A stretch of DNA of 64,000 bases from Bog-473 sp963756025 (GTDB lineage Bacteria; Actinomycetota; Acidimicrobiia; Acidimicrobiales; RAAP-2). The translations under genes and the position numbers were made by a program. The stretch lies in assembly GCA_963756025.1 (NCBI GenBank), contig CAVWMF010000007.1, positions 62,001 through 126,000 on the forward strand, written 5' to 3'. Below the pieces are notes generated by a model, which was not told the DNA's origin, made no database searches, and saw only the letters and a list, made by a program, of their open reading frames with translations. Positions 25,723 to 34,372 of this stretch are shown one piece after another; within the stretch, counting starts at the first letter, position 1; each line of letters opens with the position of its first letter.

Positions 25723-27513
25723 TTACCCCGGGGCGGCGTAGCGGAGACCGTCGCCGAAGCGGAAGAGAGGATCCTTGGTGTCGAAAGGAACGTCGGTCCG
25801 GCTCTCGAGGACGGCGTCCATCGAGCGGGGCAGGTCAAACGGAAGGCTTCCCTCAGGCGACGCCTCGCCGAAGAGAACCTCAAGGAGCGCGCTCTCTTCG
25901 ATGCCGTAGTTGGCGACGATCGCCGCAGCCGACTCGGCGAGCGGTCCGAGCACCGCGGGGCGTTCGAGGTAGACATCGATGACCGTCGGTACGGACCGGC
26001 AGATCGCGACGAGCCGCTCGAGTTCCTCTGGCGAGAACTCGAGCGATCCTCCATGAAAGTTCTCTGCCATACCCCCTCTGCCGCTCGGGACCCAGGGTGC
26101 TTTCAGGCGGATGATTGCCACTTCCGCCTGAGATGGGTGATCAACCACGGTGACGTAGCGGCCGAAAACCTCTTGCGTGAAGCCTTCGGCATACGCTCGT
26201 CCGCCACGTGGCAACGGCAGGATGGCCGCGCCGGACGACCATGGCTTGTTGGTCAGGAGGGTCAGTGAGCGCTGCTGCGCCTTGCGACCCGCGGCACGAA
26301 ACGCCGAGCCGCCCAAGACCTCCCCAGCGACGTCTTTGTCAACGAACGGACGGTCGAACAACCCGAGGACGAACTTCTCCCGGAGAAGCCGCTTCGCCGA
26401 GCGGTCGATTCGGGACTCAGCCACCTGGCCTGCTTGCACCAGCCGAAGCAGCCGATCGCTGCAATGTTCTCCTCCAAACTGGTCGACCCCTGCGTCGAGG
26501 AGCTTCAGGAGCCGCAGGTCCTCATCGAGGTGCTCGACACCCCAGGCCTTGGCGTGGCCCAGTTCACCTCCACCGGGCTTGTCGGTGATGAGCCCCCAGT
26601 CGGTGCAGATGATGCCGTCGAACCCCAGCTCATCGCGAAGGAGGCCCGTGATGACCGACTTGTTGAAGCTGAACCCGACTTCTTCGTGCTCGGTTCCGAC
26701 CGGCATCCCGTAGTACGGCATGATCTGGGAGGTACCCGCCTTTATGGCGGCACGGAACGGCACCAGGTGATAGTCGAAGTTTCGGCCTGGATAGATCTGC
26801 TCCCGGCCCCAGGCAAAGTGCGGGTCGTCACCGTCCTTCTGGGGGCCTCCACCCGGGAAATGCTTCGTCATGGTGGCAACGGAGTCACGGCCGAGCTTTT
26901 CGGTCTGAAAGCCCATGATGTACGCCGCCGCCAATCGAGATGTCAGGTTGGCATCCTCGCCGAACGTCGAGCTGATCCGGCACCAGCGTGGCTCCGTCGC
27001 CAGGTCGATCTGGGGGTGCAGCGCCACTCGAAGCCCTACCGCCACGTACTCCTGCCTTGCGATGTCGGCGAATTCCCTCACCAGCTCTTCGGAGCCGATC
27101 GCAGCGAGACCGAGCGGCTCGGGCCACTGCGAGAACGGACCTGCTATCACTGACGCCAGAGGGTTGTCGGTGAAGTGATGGCGCGGGTCGGACGAAAGCG
27201 TCAGAGGGATGGCCAGCGGATGCTCGGCCGCGATCCGCTGCAAGGCGTTGTGCCACTCCGCAAAGGCCCGACCATCAGGCATCGACGCGAACACGCTGAA
27301 ATGACTGAGACCGTCCTTCCTGATCATTTTCGCCGGCGGCCGCAGAGGGAACATGTCGTTGACGGCATCGATGTCTCCGGCAAAGGTCATGGCGTGGAAC
27401 ATCAGCCCGACCTTGTCCTTCAACGACATGCGGGCGGAGAGGTCCTCGATGCGCTGCTCCACGGGGAGCTGCGAGTCCTGATAGGGGTAGCGGGTCACAG
27501 ACGTGTCGGGCAC
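25723..27513 (-). CDS. Glycoside hydrolase family 3 protein
   Basis: 596 aa from GTG 27513, which follows GAGGAGGTAC; the frame is open another 150 bases but without family sequence. N-terminal (beta/alpha)8 domain: DLSARMSLKDKVGLMFH, KHFPGGGP, and GFDGIICTDWG with the likely nucleophile Asp. The C-terminal alpha/beta sandwich includes VIDVYLERPAVL and EGSLPFDLPRS. No fibronectin III tail and no signal peptide, so a cytoplasmic beta-glucosidase or beta-xylosidase-like enzyme. With the downstream alpha/beta hydrolase it may release the aglycone of a glycosylated substrate (inference). Confidence 0.92.
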   Translation of the reverse strand: MPDTSVTRYPYQDSQLPVEQRIEDLSARMSLKDKVGLMFHAMTFAGDIDAVNDMFPLRPPAKMIRKDGLSHFSVFASMPDGRAFAEWHNALQRIAAEHPLAIPLTLSSDPRHHFTDNPLASVIAGPFSQWPEPLGLAAIGSEELVREFADIARQEYVAVGLRVALHPQIDLATEPRWCRISSTFGEDANLTSRLAAAYIMGFQTEKLGRDSVATMTKHFPGGGPQKDGDDPHFAWGREQIYPGRNFDYHLVPFRAAIKAGTSQIMPYYGMPVGTEHEEVGFSFNKSVITGLLRDELGFDGIICTDWGLITDKPGGGELGHAKAWGVEHLDEDLRLLKLLDAGVDQFGGEHCSDRLLRLVQAGQVAESRIDRSAKRLLREKFVLGLFDRPFVDKDVAGEVLGGSAFRAAGRKAQQRSLTLLTNKPWSSGAAILPLPRGGRAYAEGFTQEVFGRYVTVVDHPSQAEVAIIRLKAPWVPSGRGGMAENFHGGSLEFSPEELERLVAICRSVPTVIDVYLERPAVLGPLAESAAAIVANYGIEESALLEVLFGEASPEGSLPFDLPRSMDAVLESRTDVPFDTKDPLFRFGDGLRYAAPG

Positions 27514-27661
27514 CGTACCTCCTCGTCGCCGGGCAGCGCGTCTGCCGGGATCGAAGTTAGCGCAAAACTGGGTACGGGCTGCCGGAGGTTTGCGCAGGGT
27601 TGCTTCGGCGCAGCCGGAAGGTAAGACTGCCGTGGAACACACCTCACGGGGGTAACTTGCC

Positions 27662-28204
27662 ATGACGACGTCGAAGAAGCGGGGGGTTTCGATCTACCTG
27701 GCCTCCGACTCCCCCAATTTGACCGAGACCGACTTCTCGCGGCGAGGCGAAGGACCGACGGCCGCCGTGCCCATGAACGGCGACGACATCGTCTTGGCGC
27801 TTCAAGGGCGTTTGCTTGTCCGGGACCCTACCGGCTTCAGCCTCCTCCACCTTTGGCTCAAGCCCAACTTTCCATTGCCGCGTCACAGCCACGACACCGA
27901 CTGCATGTACTACGTCATCTCCGGAAGCCTCGACATGGGTAACCGCACGCTGCGCGCCGGCGATTCTTTCTTCGTTCCTGTGGATGCCCCGTATCAGTAC
28001 GTGGCGGGACCTGACGGCGTCGAGGTTCTGGAGATTCGTCACGGCGCCGACCACTACGAGACACAGATCCTCAGCGATCCGGACGACTACCGTCGTGCAC
28101 TCGTGGACTCGACGAAAGCGAACCGAACTCGTTGGGCAGAAGGGGACGTCAGTCCGACCTTCCTCGAGAACGCCGGGCTCGAACCGTCCTCCCGGAGGGA
28201 ATGA
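27662..28204 (+). CDS. Cupin-domain protein
   Basis: 180 aa. Cupin motif 1 RHSHDTDCMYYVISGSLDMG and motif 2 PVDAPYQYVAGPDGVEVLEI. The HxHD arrangement supports metal binding. It is divergent from the GH3 gene and ends one base before the convergent D-aminoacylase-type gene. Closely similar in motif order to the frameshifted cupin gene at 50475-50940. Function unknown. Confidence 0.84.
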   Translation: MTTSKKRGVSIYLASDSPNLTETDFSRRGEGPTAAVPMNGDDIVLALQGRLLVRDPTGFSLLHLWLKPNFPLPRHSHDTDCMYYVISGSLDMGNRTLRAGDSFFVPVDAPYQYVAGPDGVEVLEIRHGADHYETQILSDPDDYRRALVDSTKANRTRWAEGDVSPTFLENAGLEPSSRRE

Positions 28205-28205
28205 A

Positions 28206-29900
28206 TCAGCTTCGCATCCGCAGAAGCCGGCCAGGTGTTTCGCCGGTCACCTTGCCGCTGTCGACGATATTGGTCCCCCTCACGATGACATGGTTGATGC
28301 CCGTGGGCTCGCTGTAGAGTCGGCCTGCGCCAGAAGGGAGGTCTTCGCGCCATTCCAAAGGGCCGGGGCCCACCGTGGCTGGGTCGAAGATCACGACATC
28401 GGCCCAATAACCGGGTGCCAAGCGGCCACGCTCCGTCGCCCCGTAGAGACGAGCCGGAATATCGGTCAGCTTCCGCACAGCTTCGGCCAGAGGAAGTACC
28501 CTCCGCTCGCGCTGTCCGGCGAGGAAGCGGACCGGATAGTCGTACGTGGCCAACACGTCGATATGTGCGCCACCGTCGGAGGCTCCAATGATCAACCTGG
28601 GGTCCTTCCAGGTCGCGATGCGTGTCTCCCATGCTGCAGCGTCCGCCGCGCGTGGATCCGAGGACAGCAAGGTTCGCAGGTCATCAGCAGCGACGATATC
28701 GAGCAACACATCGATCGAGTCTCGATTGGTAGCGGCCGCGATATCGCCGACCCGCCGTCCCTGGTAGGGCGCGTTGTCCGGGCTGTAGGTCTCAGCGACG
28801 CGCATTTCACCGAAATGTCGAGTGCGGCCCTCGGGGGTCTCCGCTCCTTGTCGAAGCAGAGCTCGCTGCGCGGGGTCGCTCAGCGCGAGACGCTTCTCCT
28901 CGCGACCCAGCCGCATGATCGGCGCCCAGCCGGGAATGGAATCGAGCCCCGCTGAGGCGTGGAATCCGGTTGCCATGAATGAAGTGCGGGTCGACATCAC
29001 GTCGGGATAGGTCAGACCCACCACCGTCGCACCGCGCGCCTTGGCATAGTCCGAGGCACTCATCCGATTCTCGACCCATTCGGGATTGTGCGGGACCAAC
29101 ACATTCCAATTCAGCGTCGCATCGCCGGCGAGTGCCATGTTCGTCATCACTTCACGATGCACATCTTCGAAGCGCTCGTTGGTCGGGATGAATTCGAGCT
29201 GGGCGCCAGGGAAGTCTCGCAGCGTCCCCGAGAGTGCGATCAACTCGGCCGCATCGGCGAAGCGTGAAGGGACCGGGTTCCCTTCACCGTCGACGTGGTG
29301 CGTGCCCCACGACGAACTGAATCCCGCCGCACCAGCAGCCAGCCCTTCCGCCAGCAATTCCCCCATGACAGCCAGATCGGTGGACGACACGTCACGCTTG
29401 TGAGAATTCTCGCCCAAAACCAGACGCCGCAGTGCCGAGTGACCGACCGATACGCCGATATTCACGGCGGTCGCGGCAGCCTCGACGAGGTCCAAATAGT
29501 CGCCGAACGACTTCCACTTCCACGGAACCCCGGCCTCCAGCGCCTCGAGAGGAATACCCTCGACCTTGGAGAGCATCCGCATGATGTACATCGGATCATC
29601 GCCGAGTGGGGCGATCGAGAATCCACAGTTTCCGCAAAACACCGTGGTAATCCCATGCAATGACGACGGCGTGCACGCCGGATCCCAAAACAACTGCGCG
29701 TCATAGTGCGTGTGTATGTCGACGAATCCCGGTGCCACTACGAGACCTTGGGCATCGATCGATCGCCTGGCGTCGATCGGCTCGGTGCCCTGGCCGTCGA
29801 CGAAGGCGATGCGACCGTCAAGAATGCCGACGTTCGCACGCTGGGGTTCGGCACCCGTTCCGTCGACGACCATTCCTCCATGGATCGCGAGATCTAGCAT
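28206..29900 (-). CDS. D-aminoacylase-type amidohydrolase (COG3653), copy 1
   Basis: 564 aa. N-terminal beta-sandwich with DLAIHGGMVVDGTGAEPQ, then the metal motif PGFVDIHTHYDAQLFWDP (HxH), the FCGNCGFSIAPL segment, and near the C terminus GASDGGAHIDVL with the catalytic Asp. The family hydrolyses N-acyl-D-amino acids, dihydropyrimidines or related cyclic amides. One of five such paralogs in this window. A perfect 14-base palindrome lies 13 bases before the ATG. It converges on the cupin gene with a one-base gap. Confidence 0.9.
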   Translation of the reverse strand: MLDLAIHGGMVVDGTGAEPQRANVGILDGRIAFVDGQGTEPIDARRSIDAQGLVVAPGFVDIHTHYDAQLFWDPACTPSSLHGITTVFCGNCGFSIAPLGDDPMYIMRMLSKVEGIPLEALEAGVPWKWKSFGDYLDLVEAAATAVNIGVSVGHSALRRLVLGENSHKRDVSSTDLAVMGELLAEGLAAGAAGFSSSWGTHHVDGEGNPVPSRFADAAELIALSGTLRDFPGAQLEFIPTNERFEDVHREVMTNMALAGDATLNWNVLVPHNPEWVENRMSASDYAKARGATVVGLTYPDVMSTRTSFMATGFHASAGLDSIPGWAPIMRLGREEKRLALSDPAQRALLRQGAETPEGRTRHFGEMRVAETYSPDNAPYQGRRVGDIAAATNRDSIDVLLDIVAADDLRTLLSSDPRAADAAAWETRIATWKDPRLIIGASDGGAHIDVLATYDYPVRFLAGQRERRVLPLAEAVRKLTDIPARLYGATERGRLAPGYWADVVIFDPATVGPGPLEWREDLPSGAGRLYSEPTGINHVIVRGTNIVDSGKVTGETPGRLLRMRS

Positions 29901-29912
29901 CGCCGGATTCTC

Positions 29913-29926
29913 GAGTCCCGGGACTC
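29913..29926. promoter_or_regulatory. Perfect 14-base palindrome upstream of amidohydrolase copy 1
   Basis: GAGTCCCGGGACTC is exactly self-complementary and ends 12 bases upstream of the start codon at 29900 (minus strand). Candidate operator or translation-level hairpin; no second copy of this sequence was seen in the window. Confidence 0.4.
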
Positions 29927-30076
29927 CGCCCGGTCGGAACTACGTTCCATAAACACGAACCTCCACTCGGACTCTCCCCGCATAATATCCTGCCGCTGCC
30001 GCCCCTTGCTATGGCCCACGGCGTCGGCACCCGTCGGAGCGGTGGAATCCGCCCGAGTCGTGGCGGTCGAGCCGGG

Positions 30077-30394
30077 TCAGCCGAACGGTTGGATTTGCGC
30101 TGCCTCGAAGATGCTCATCTCTTGGCTGATCGGCACAGGCCGGGCGCCAGGGTCGGCAGCAGCCTCACTCCGCTTCGACCTTGCGGTCGTCACGTGCTTC
30201 TGTAGGTGCTCTAGGGACTCCCAGCGCTCCGAGAGGATCACCCGACCGGGGTCCGTCGGGTCCGGGGCCATCACGTATTCGAGACAGCCCTCCTCCTGTC
30301 GCGAAGAATGCATACCCGCGATACTGGCTTCCAGAAACCGGTCGCGCTCGTCCGGATCAACCACGAACGCTCCCTGAACGATCACCGTGCTCAT
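30077..30394 (-). CDS. Antibiotic biosynthesis monooxygenase (ABM) domain protein
   Basis: 105 aa, start at ATG 30394; upstream in-frame sequence is antisense to the adjacent hydrolase gene. Single ferredoxin-fold ABM domain: DERDRFLEASIAGMHSSRQE, EGCLEYVMAPDPTDPGRVIL and ERWESLEHLQKHV. These small cofactor-independent proteins oxygenate quinol or act as dimeric binding proteins. Divergent from the alpha/beta hydrolase at 30500 with about 105 bases between starts. Confidence 0.85.
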   Translation of the reverse strand: MSTVIVQGAFVVDPDERDRFLEASIAGMHSSRQEEGCLEYVMAPDPTDPGRVILSERWESLEHLQKHVTTARSKRSEAAADPGARPVPISQEMSIFEAAQIQPFG

Positions 30395-30499
30395 GCCCCT
30401 CTGTATAGCGCAGCACATCGCATGCCCGCAGGGGGAACGGAACTGATCGTGGGATCCGGGACTTCTCAACAACCCCTTGACACGCGATAGTGGAGGTAC

Positions 30500-31297
30500 A
30501 TGACGACAACGGCATACGTCGAGGACCAGGACCGCCAAGTGCGCCTGGAGGTGCTCGTAGAAGGAGACGGCGAACCGGTCGTGCTCCTCCCCTCTGCCAT
30601 GCGTGGCGCCGCTGACTTCGCCGACGTCCAACGCCTGCTCGCGGAAGCCGGATACCGCTCGTTCGCGGTGAACCCTCGAGGCGCAGGGGGGAGCACCCCT
30701 CCCCCGCCTGACATATCGCTGCGCGACCTGGCGGACGATGTCGCTCTCGTCGTGCAGATACTCGGCGACGGCGACGCGCACCTCGTCGGCCATGCCCTCG
30801 GCAACATTGTGGTGCGGGCGACGGCCAGCTACCGACCCGAGGTCACCGCCACGGTGAGTGTGATGCCGTGCGGCGGCCACAGTCTCGAAACACACCCCGT
30901 CAGCGACGAGGTCCTGGCCGCCTTCCAGCGGTGCCACGACGACACGATCCCTGAGAACGAACGACTTGCAGCGCTGCGTGTCGCATTTTTCGCCCCGGGC
31001 AACGATCCCCGTTCGTGGTTGGATGGCTGGTGGCCGACCTCGTCATTCGGCGCGTTGACAGGGCAGCACCCCGACGAGTGGTGGGCGGCCGGCAAGGCGC
31101 CCCTCCTGATCCTGCAACCGCTCGAGGATGCCATGGCCCCCGTCCAAGTCGGGCGGGAGGTTGCCGCCGCATTGCCCGAACGGACCACCTATGCAGAGAT
31201 CCCCCACTGCGGGCACACGATACTGCCTGAGCAGCCCGACGTCGTCGCGGCGCACCTGGTTGCGTTTCTCCGAGCCCACCCGCGGTCATCCTCCTGA
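30500..31297 (+). CDS. Alpha/beta hydrolase-fold protein with Ala in place of the nucleophile
   Basis: 265 aa. The fold is clear: EPVVLLPSAMRG, AVNPRGAGGS, then HLVGHALGN and the C-terminal CGHTILPEQPDVV with the catalytic His. The nucleophile elbow reads GHALG, so Ala99 (codon GCC) occupies the Ser position. Such proteins cannot use the standard serine mechanism; they may bind a ligand, or act as cofactor-free oxygenases or lyases. Next to an ABM-domain gene and a Baeyer-Villiger monooxygenase. Confidence 0.85.
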   Translation: MTTTAYVEDQDRQVRLEVLVEGDGEPVVLLPSAMRGAADFADVQRLLAEAGYRSFAVNPRGAGGSTPPPPDISLRDLADDVALVVQILGDGDAHLVGHALGNIVVRATASYRPEVTATVSVMPCGGHSLETHPVSDEVLAAFQRCHDDTIPENERLAALRVAFFAPGNDPRSWLDGWWPTSSFGALTGQHPDEWWAAGKAPLLILQPLEDAMAPVQVGREVAAALPERTTYAEIPHCGHTILPEQPDVVAAHLVAFLRAHPRSSS

Positions 31298-31327
31298 CCA
31301 ATCGGCCGGGATGGTGCCTGTCGCGGC

Positions 31328-32947
31328 TCAATTCACCAGGACAAAACCCTCGTAACCACTCTCGACAACCTGTTGGCACTTCGCACGGTAGGCATCGAGT
31401 CCGCCGACGTAGGGCATGAACACTCGAGGCTTCCCGTCGATGTTGGCTCCGCGATACCAAGAGTCGGCATATTTGTAGAGGGTCTTGTCGACCACCTCGT
31501 TGACGTGCTCCACCCATGCGTCTTCGGCTGCGGTCTCAGCTTCAATCTGCCGCAGGCCGGACTGTCCCATGTAGGTGATCGTCTCCGCGATGAAGTCGAC
31601 GTGTTGCTCAATCGCCGTGATCATGCTCGTGAGTACGGAGGGACTCCCCGGGCCGGTGATGGTGAACATGTTCGGAAATCCGGCGACCGTCAACCCGAGG
31701 TACGTCCGTGGCCCACTGGACCATTTCTCCTTCAGCTTCAAACCGGATCGACCGGTGATGTTCATCCGCTGCAACGGCCCGGTCATGGCGTCATAGCCGG
31801 TAGCGAAAACGATGACGTCGAATTCGTAGGACTGTGCTGCCGTGCGAAGCCCGGTAGGCGTCACCTCCAGGATCGGCCTGCCGCTGACATCGACCAGCGT
31901 TACGTTGTCCCGATTGAATGTTTCGAAGTAATTGGTGTCCATGCACAATCGCTTCGTCCCGATCGGGTAGCCCTTTGGGCAGAGGAGCTCCGCCACATCG
32001 GGGGCGTGGACTATCTGACGGATCTTCTGACGGACGAAGTCAGCTGCAGTTTCGTTGGCCTCCAAATTGGTCCTCAGGTCGTTGAAGGTCTGCATCATCC
32101 CGAACACGCCCAGGCTCCACCCTTCTTCGAAGGACTTCGTTCGCTCTTCGGCATCCACATCCAGTGCCGAGCGCGCGGGACGGGGAAAGTGAATGCCTCC
32201 GGGCGACCTGCGGTCAAGCTCCCTTTGCTCTTCGTAACGCTCCTTCCAGGCCCGCTCAAAGTCCGGATCCATCGGCTCGTTGTACGTCGGGAGGGAGTAG
32301 TTGGCCGTGCGTTGGAAGACGTGCAGGTGCGACGCGACCTCGGCGATCGGGGGCACGGCTTGAATCCCACTCGACCCCGTCCCGATGACAGCAATGCGCT
32401 TTCCCGCCAGATCGACGCCTCTCTCGGGCCATCGGCCGGTGTGATACCACTCGCCTTCAAAAGAGTCCAAGCCCGGGATGTCGGGCACATTGGTCGCCGA
32501 CAGGCATCCGACCGCGGTGATCAAGTAACGGGCCGAGAGGCGGGGGCCCGTGTCCGTCGAGATCAGCCACTCTCCGGACTTCTCGTCGAACTCGGCCCTC
32601 TCGACCGTCGTGTCGAACCGGATATCTCGTCGCAGGTCGAAACGATCGGCGACGTGCTTTGCGTACCGGAGCAGGTCGGCCTGGGCAGAGTAGAACTCCG
32701 GCCAGCACCACTCCTGCTGCAATTCAGGAGAGAAGGAAAACGAATAGGACAGGCTGGGAATATCGACGCGAGCGCCGGGATAGCGGTTCCAATACCACGT
32801 GCCACCGACATCGCCCCCGGTCTCCAATACCTGCACACGGAGACCGAGTCCCCGCAGGCGGTGCAACATGTACATTCCGGCAAAGCCGGCGCCGACCACG
32901 ATCGCATCGAAGTGGTCGTCCGCTACCGGGCCGTCTTCATCTCGCAT
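31328..32947 (-). CDS. Flavin-containing Baeyer-Villiger monooxygenase, second copy
   Basis: 539 aa from ATG 32947, which follows AAAGGAG. Motifs: IVVGAGFAGMYMLHRL at 16-31, WNRYPGARVD at 53-62, fingerprint FEGEWYHTGRWP at 163-174, and IAVIGTGSSGIQ at 185-196. Clearly homologous to the BVMO at 18307 but not a recent duplicate by inspection. It lies downstream of the StrR-like regulator gene on the same strand, which may control it. Confidence 0.95.
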   Translation of the reverse strand: MRDEDGPVADDHFDAIVVGAGFAGMYMLHRLRGLGLRVQVLETGGDVGGTWYWNRYPGARVDIPSLSYSFSFSPELQQEWCWPEFYSAQADLLRYAKHVADRFDLRRDIRFDTTVERAEFDEKSGEWLISTDTGPRLSARYLITAVGCLSATNVPDIPGLDSFEGEWYHTGRWPERGVDLAGKRIAVIGTGSSGIQAVPPIAEVASHLHVFQRTANYSLPTYNEPMDPDFERAWKERYEEQRELDRRSPGGIHFPRPARSALDVDAEERTKSFEEGWSLGVFGMMQTFNDLRTNLEANETAADFVRQKIRQIVHAPDVAELLCPKGYPIGTKRLCMDTNYFETFNRDNVTLVDVSGRPILEVTPTGLRTAAQSYEFDVIVFATGYDAMTGPLQRMNITGRSGLKLKEKWSSGPRTYLGLTVAGFPNMFTITGPGSPSVLTSMITAIEQHVDFIAETITYMGQSGLRQIEAETAAEDAWVEHVNEVVDKTLYKYADSWYRGANIDGKPRVFMPYVGGLDAYRAKCQQVVESGYEGFVLVN

Positions 32948-33058
32948 GTACAGAACACTCCTTTGCCATCCGTCCTCGGCGTGCCCGACTCGGCCTCGAA
33001 GGCACTGTAGTTCGATCTCCTCTCGCGACACGTTGCTGTCGCTCGGCGTGCTCCCGGC

Positions 33059-34009
33059 CTAATGACCTCGGGGCAGACTCCCACTTCCACGCAGACGCGG
33101 GCGGGCATGCGCCTCGAGCTCATCAGCGAACGACGTCCAGAACGTCGCCCGCCGACGCGCCTCATCAGCCACGTCATAGACCCGGCCGAGGGGCACCAGG
33201 CAGACAAAGGCGCTGTCCTTCTTCGAAACAGCCATCTTGTCAAACCACACGGCAAATCTGTGTTGATCGGGTTGCGAGCCGAACGCGGGGTCGTCAACGA
33301 AACTGGGCACCCTCGAGAGGGATTCAACCTCCTCGGGTTCGGTTCCCCGGTACGTTGCCGGGTGGCCCTGGTGATCACCCTGTAACGGCGTTCGTCGCGT
33401 CAAGGACCCGACGCTGGCACGAACACTGCGAACGGTCTCGGGAGAGACTCCCACCTCCAAGGCGATGGAGCGAAGAGAACGATCCGGATCGTTTTCGAGA
33501 ACACTGAGAATTCTGGTCCGGTGAGGCGATCCTTTCGTCGGTCGCCGCCGGCCGTCCTTGCCCAGCCGCTTGTCCGGCACTTGCGCCGCAACGCCACTCA
33601 GCCGCGCGTGCGCCACCGTGCGCGGCGACACGGCACAGATGCTTGCGAGTCGCCGGTCCGACCAGTCGCGATGTGATCGAAGGAGGTGCCGTAGGGCTTC
33701 CACCCGATCATGGAAGCTAAGGGGAAGCCCGTGCGCGACGTTACGATGCACGGCCTCAGCGAACGCTTCGTCATCGGTTCCGTCGAACCAGGTGACCGAG
33801 AGGTTCGGCAGTCCGCAGCGCCTCGCCGCGATGAGTCTGTGGGTCCCATCGATCACACGACCTCCACGTGTGGCGAGCACGGGTGGCCACTCTCCGGGAG
33901 TCTCCATCAGCAGCGTCACGTGATCCTCGTCCACTCCGGCGGTTCGAATGCAGACTCCGGGTGACAGATCCTCCAGAGGTACCCAGGCCGCCCCACCGAC
34001 TGTCTCCAT
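33059..34009 (-). CDS. StrR/ParB-like transcriptional regulator
   Basis: 316 aa from ATG 34009. The N-terminal ParB/Srx-like domain has GRVIDGTHRLIAARRCG near residue 70 and RNVAHGLPLSFHDRVEALRHLL near 110, then a helix-turn-helix WSDRRLASICAVSPRTVAHAR near 140 and a second basic region (ALEVGVSPETVRSVRASVG near 195). This is the layout of pathway-specific activators such as StrR and NovG rather than plasmid-partition ParB. It precedes the second BVMO by 111 bases. The long intergenic region upstream holds an AT-rich dyad. Confidence 0.8.
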   Translation of the reverse strand: METVGGAAWVPLEDLSPGVCIRTAGVDEDHVTLLMETPGEWPPVLATRGGRVIDGTHRLIAARRCGLPNLSVTWFDGTDDEAFAEAVHRNVAHGLPLSFHDRVEALRHLLRSHRDWSDRRLASICAVSPRTVAHARLSGVAAQVPDKRLGKDGRRRPTKGSPHRTRILSVLENDPDRSLRSIALEVGVSPETVRSVRASVGSLTRRTPLQGDHQGHPATYRGTEPEEVESLSRVPSFVDDPAFGSQPDQHRFAVWFDKMAVSKKDSAFVCLVPLGRVYDVADEARRRATFWTSFADELEAHARPRLRGSGSLPRGH

Positions 34010-34372
34010 GGCACCGATCGTTGTGGTTCGCCTTGCTCCTGGCACTGTTCCCCTCCCTCCCACTCACTCCCCTACCGGCGGGTCCTGCTTCGAGATGGCG
34101 ATGCAAAGCGGACCGTTCCCGAGCGCACTTCTCTCTGGCAACAACAAGATGCGCCGACTCTCTCTCCCACAGCTCACGATTGTCTATATATGCATTCGAT
34201 CTCTCTATATACGATATCTCGTGGAAAGGCGGGCGCCAAGCGCGGTGCAGGAGGACAGGGTCTTGCGCCGCAAAAGCGCAGGTGGGCTGGAGCATTGGGG
34301 GTTGGGCAGGAGCAGGGGTGAGGACCGCCCCCCTGACCGGCCGGTCGGATTTTCCGGGATACCCTCGGATTC
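34010..34372. other. Intergenic region between StrR-like and IclR genes
   Basis: 363 bases without a convincing gene. It holds an AT-rich imperfect dyad (34175-34223) in otherwise GC-rich sequence, a probable promoter zone for the StrR-like gene, and a perfect palindrome GACCGGCCGGTC (34335-34346) close to the IclR stop. Confidence 0.6.
34175..34223. promoter_or_regulatory. AT-rich dyad upstream of the StrR-like regulator
   Basis: CACGA at 34175 and TCGTG at 34219 bracket TATATA-containing half-sites, giving an imperfect inverted repeat of about 49 bases. The TATATA stretches could serve as -10 elements in both directions. Candidate binding site of the StrR-like protein itself (inference). 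Confidence 0.4.

Noticed and set aside
31373..33010. 545-codon plus-strand open frame opposite the second BVMO
   Set aside because: The minus strand encodes an intact BVMO with all fingerprints; the antisense translation is Arg/Gly/Val-rich with no recognisable domain.
33930..33965. GGTTCGAAT, resembling a tRNA T-loop
   Set aside because: It lies within the StrR-like coding sequence and no cloverleaf, acceptor stem or anticodon arm can be formed around it.
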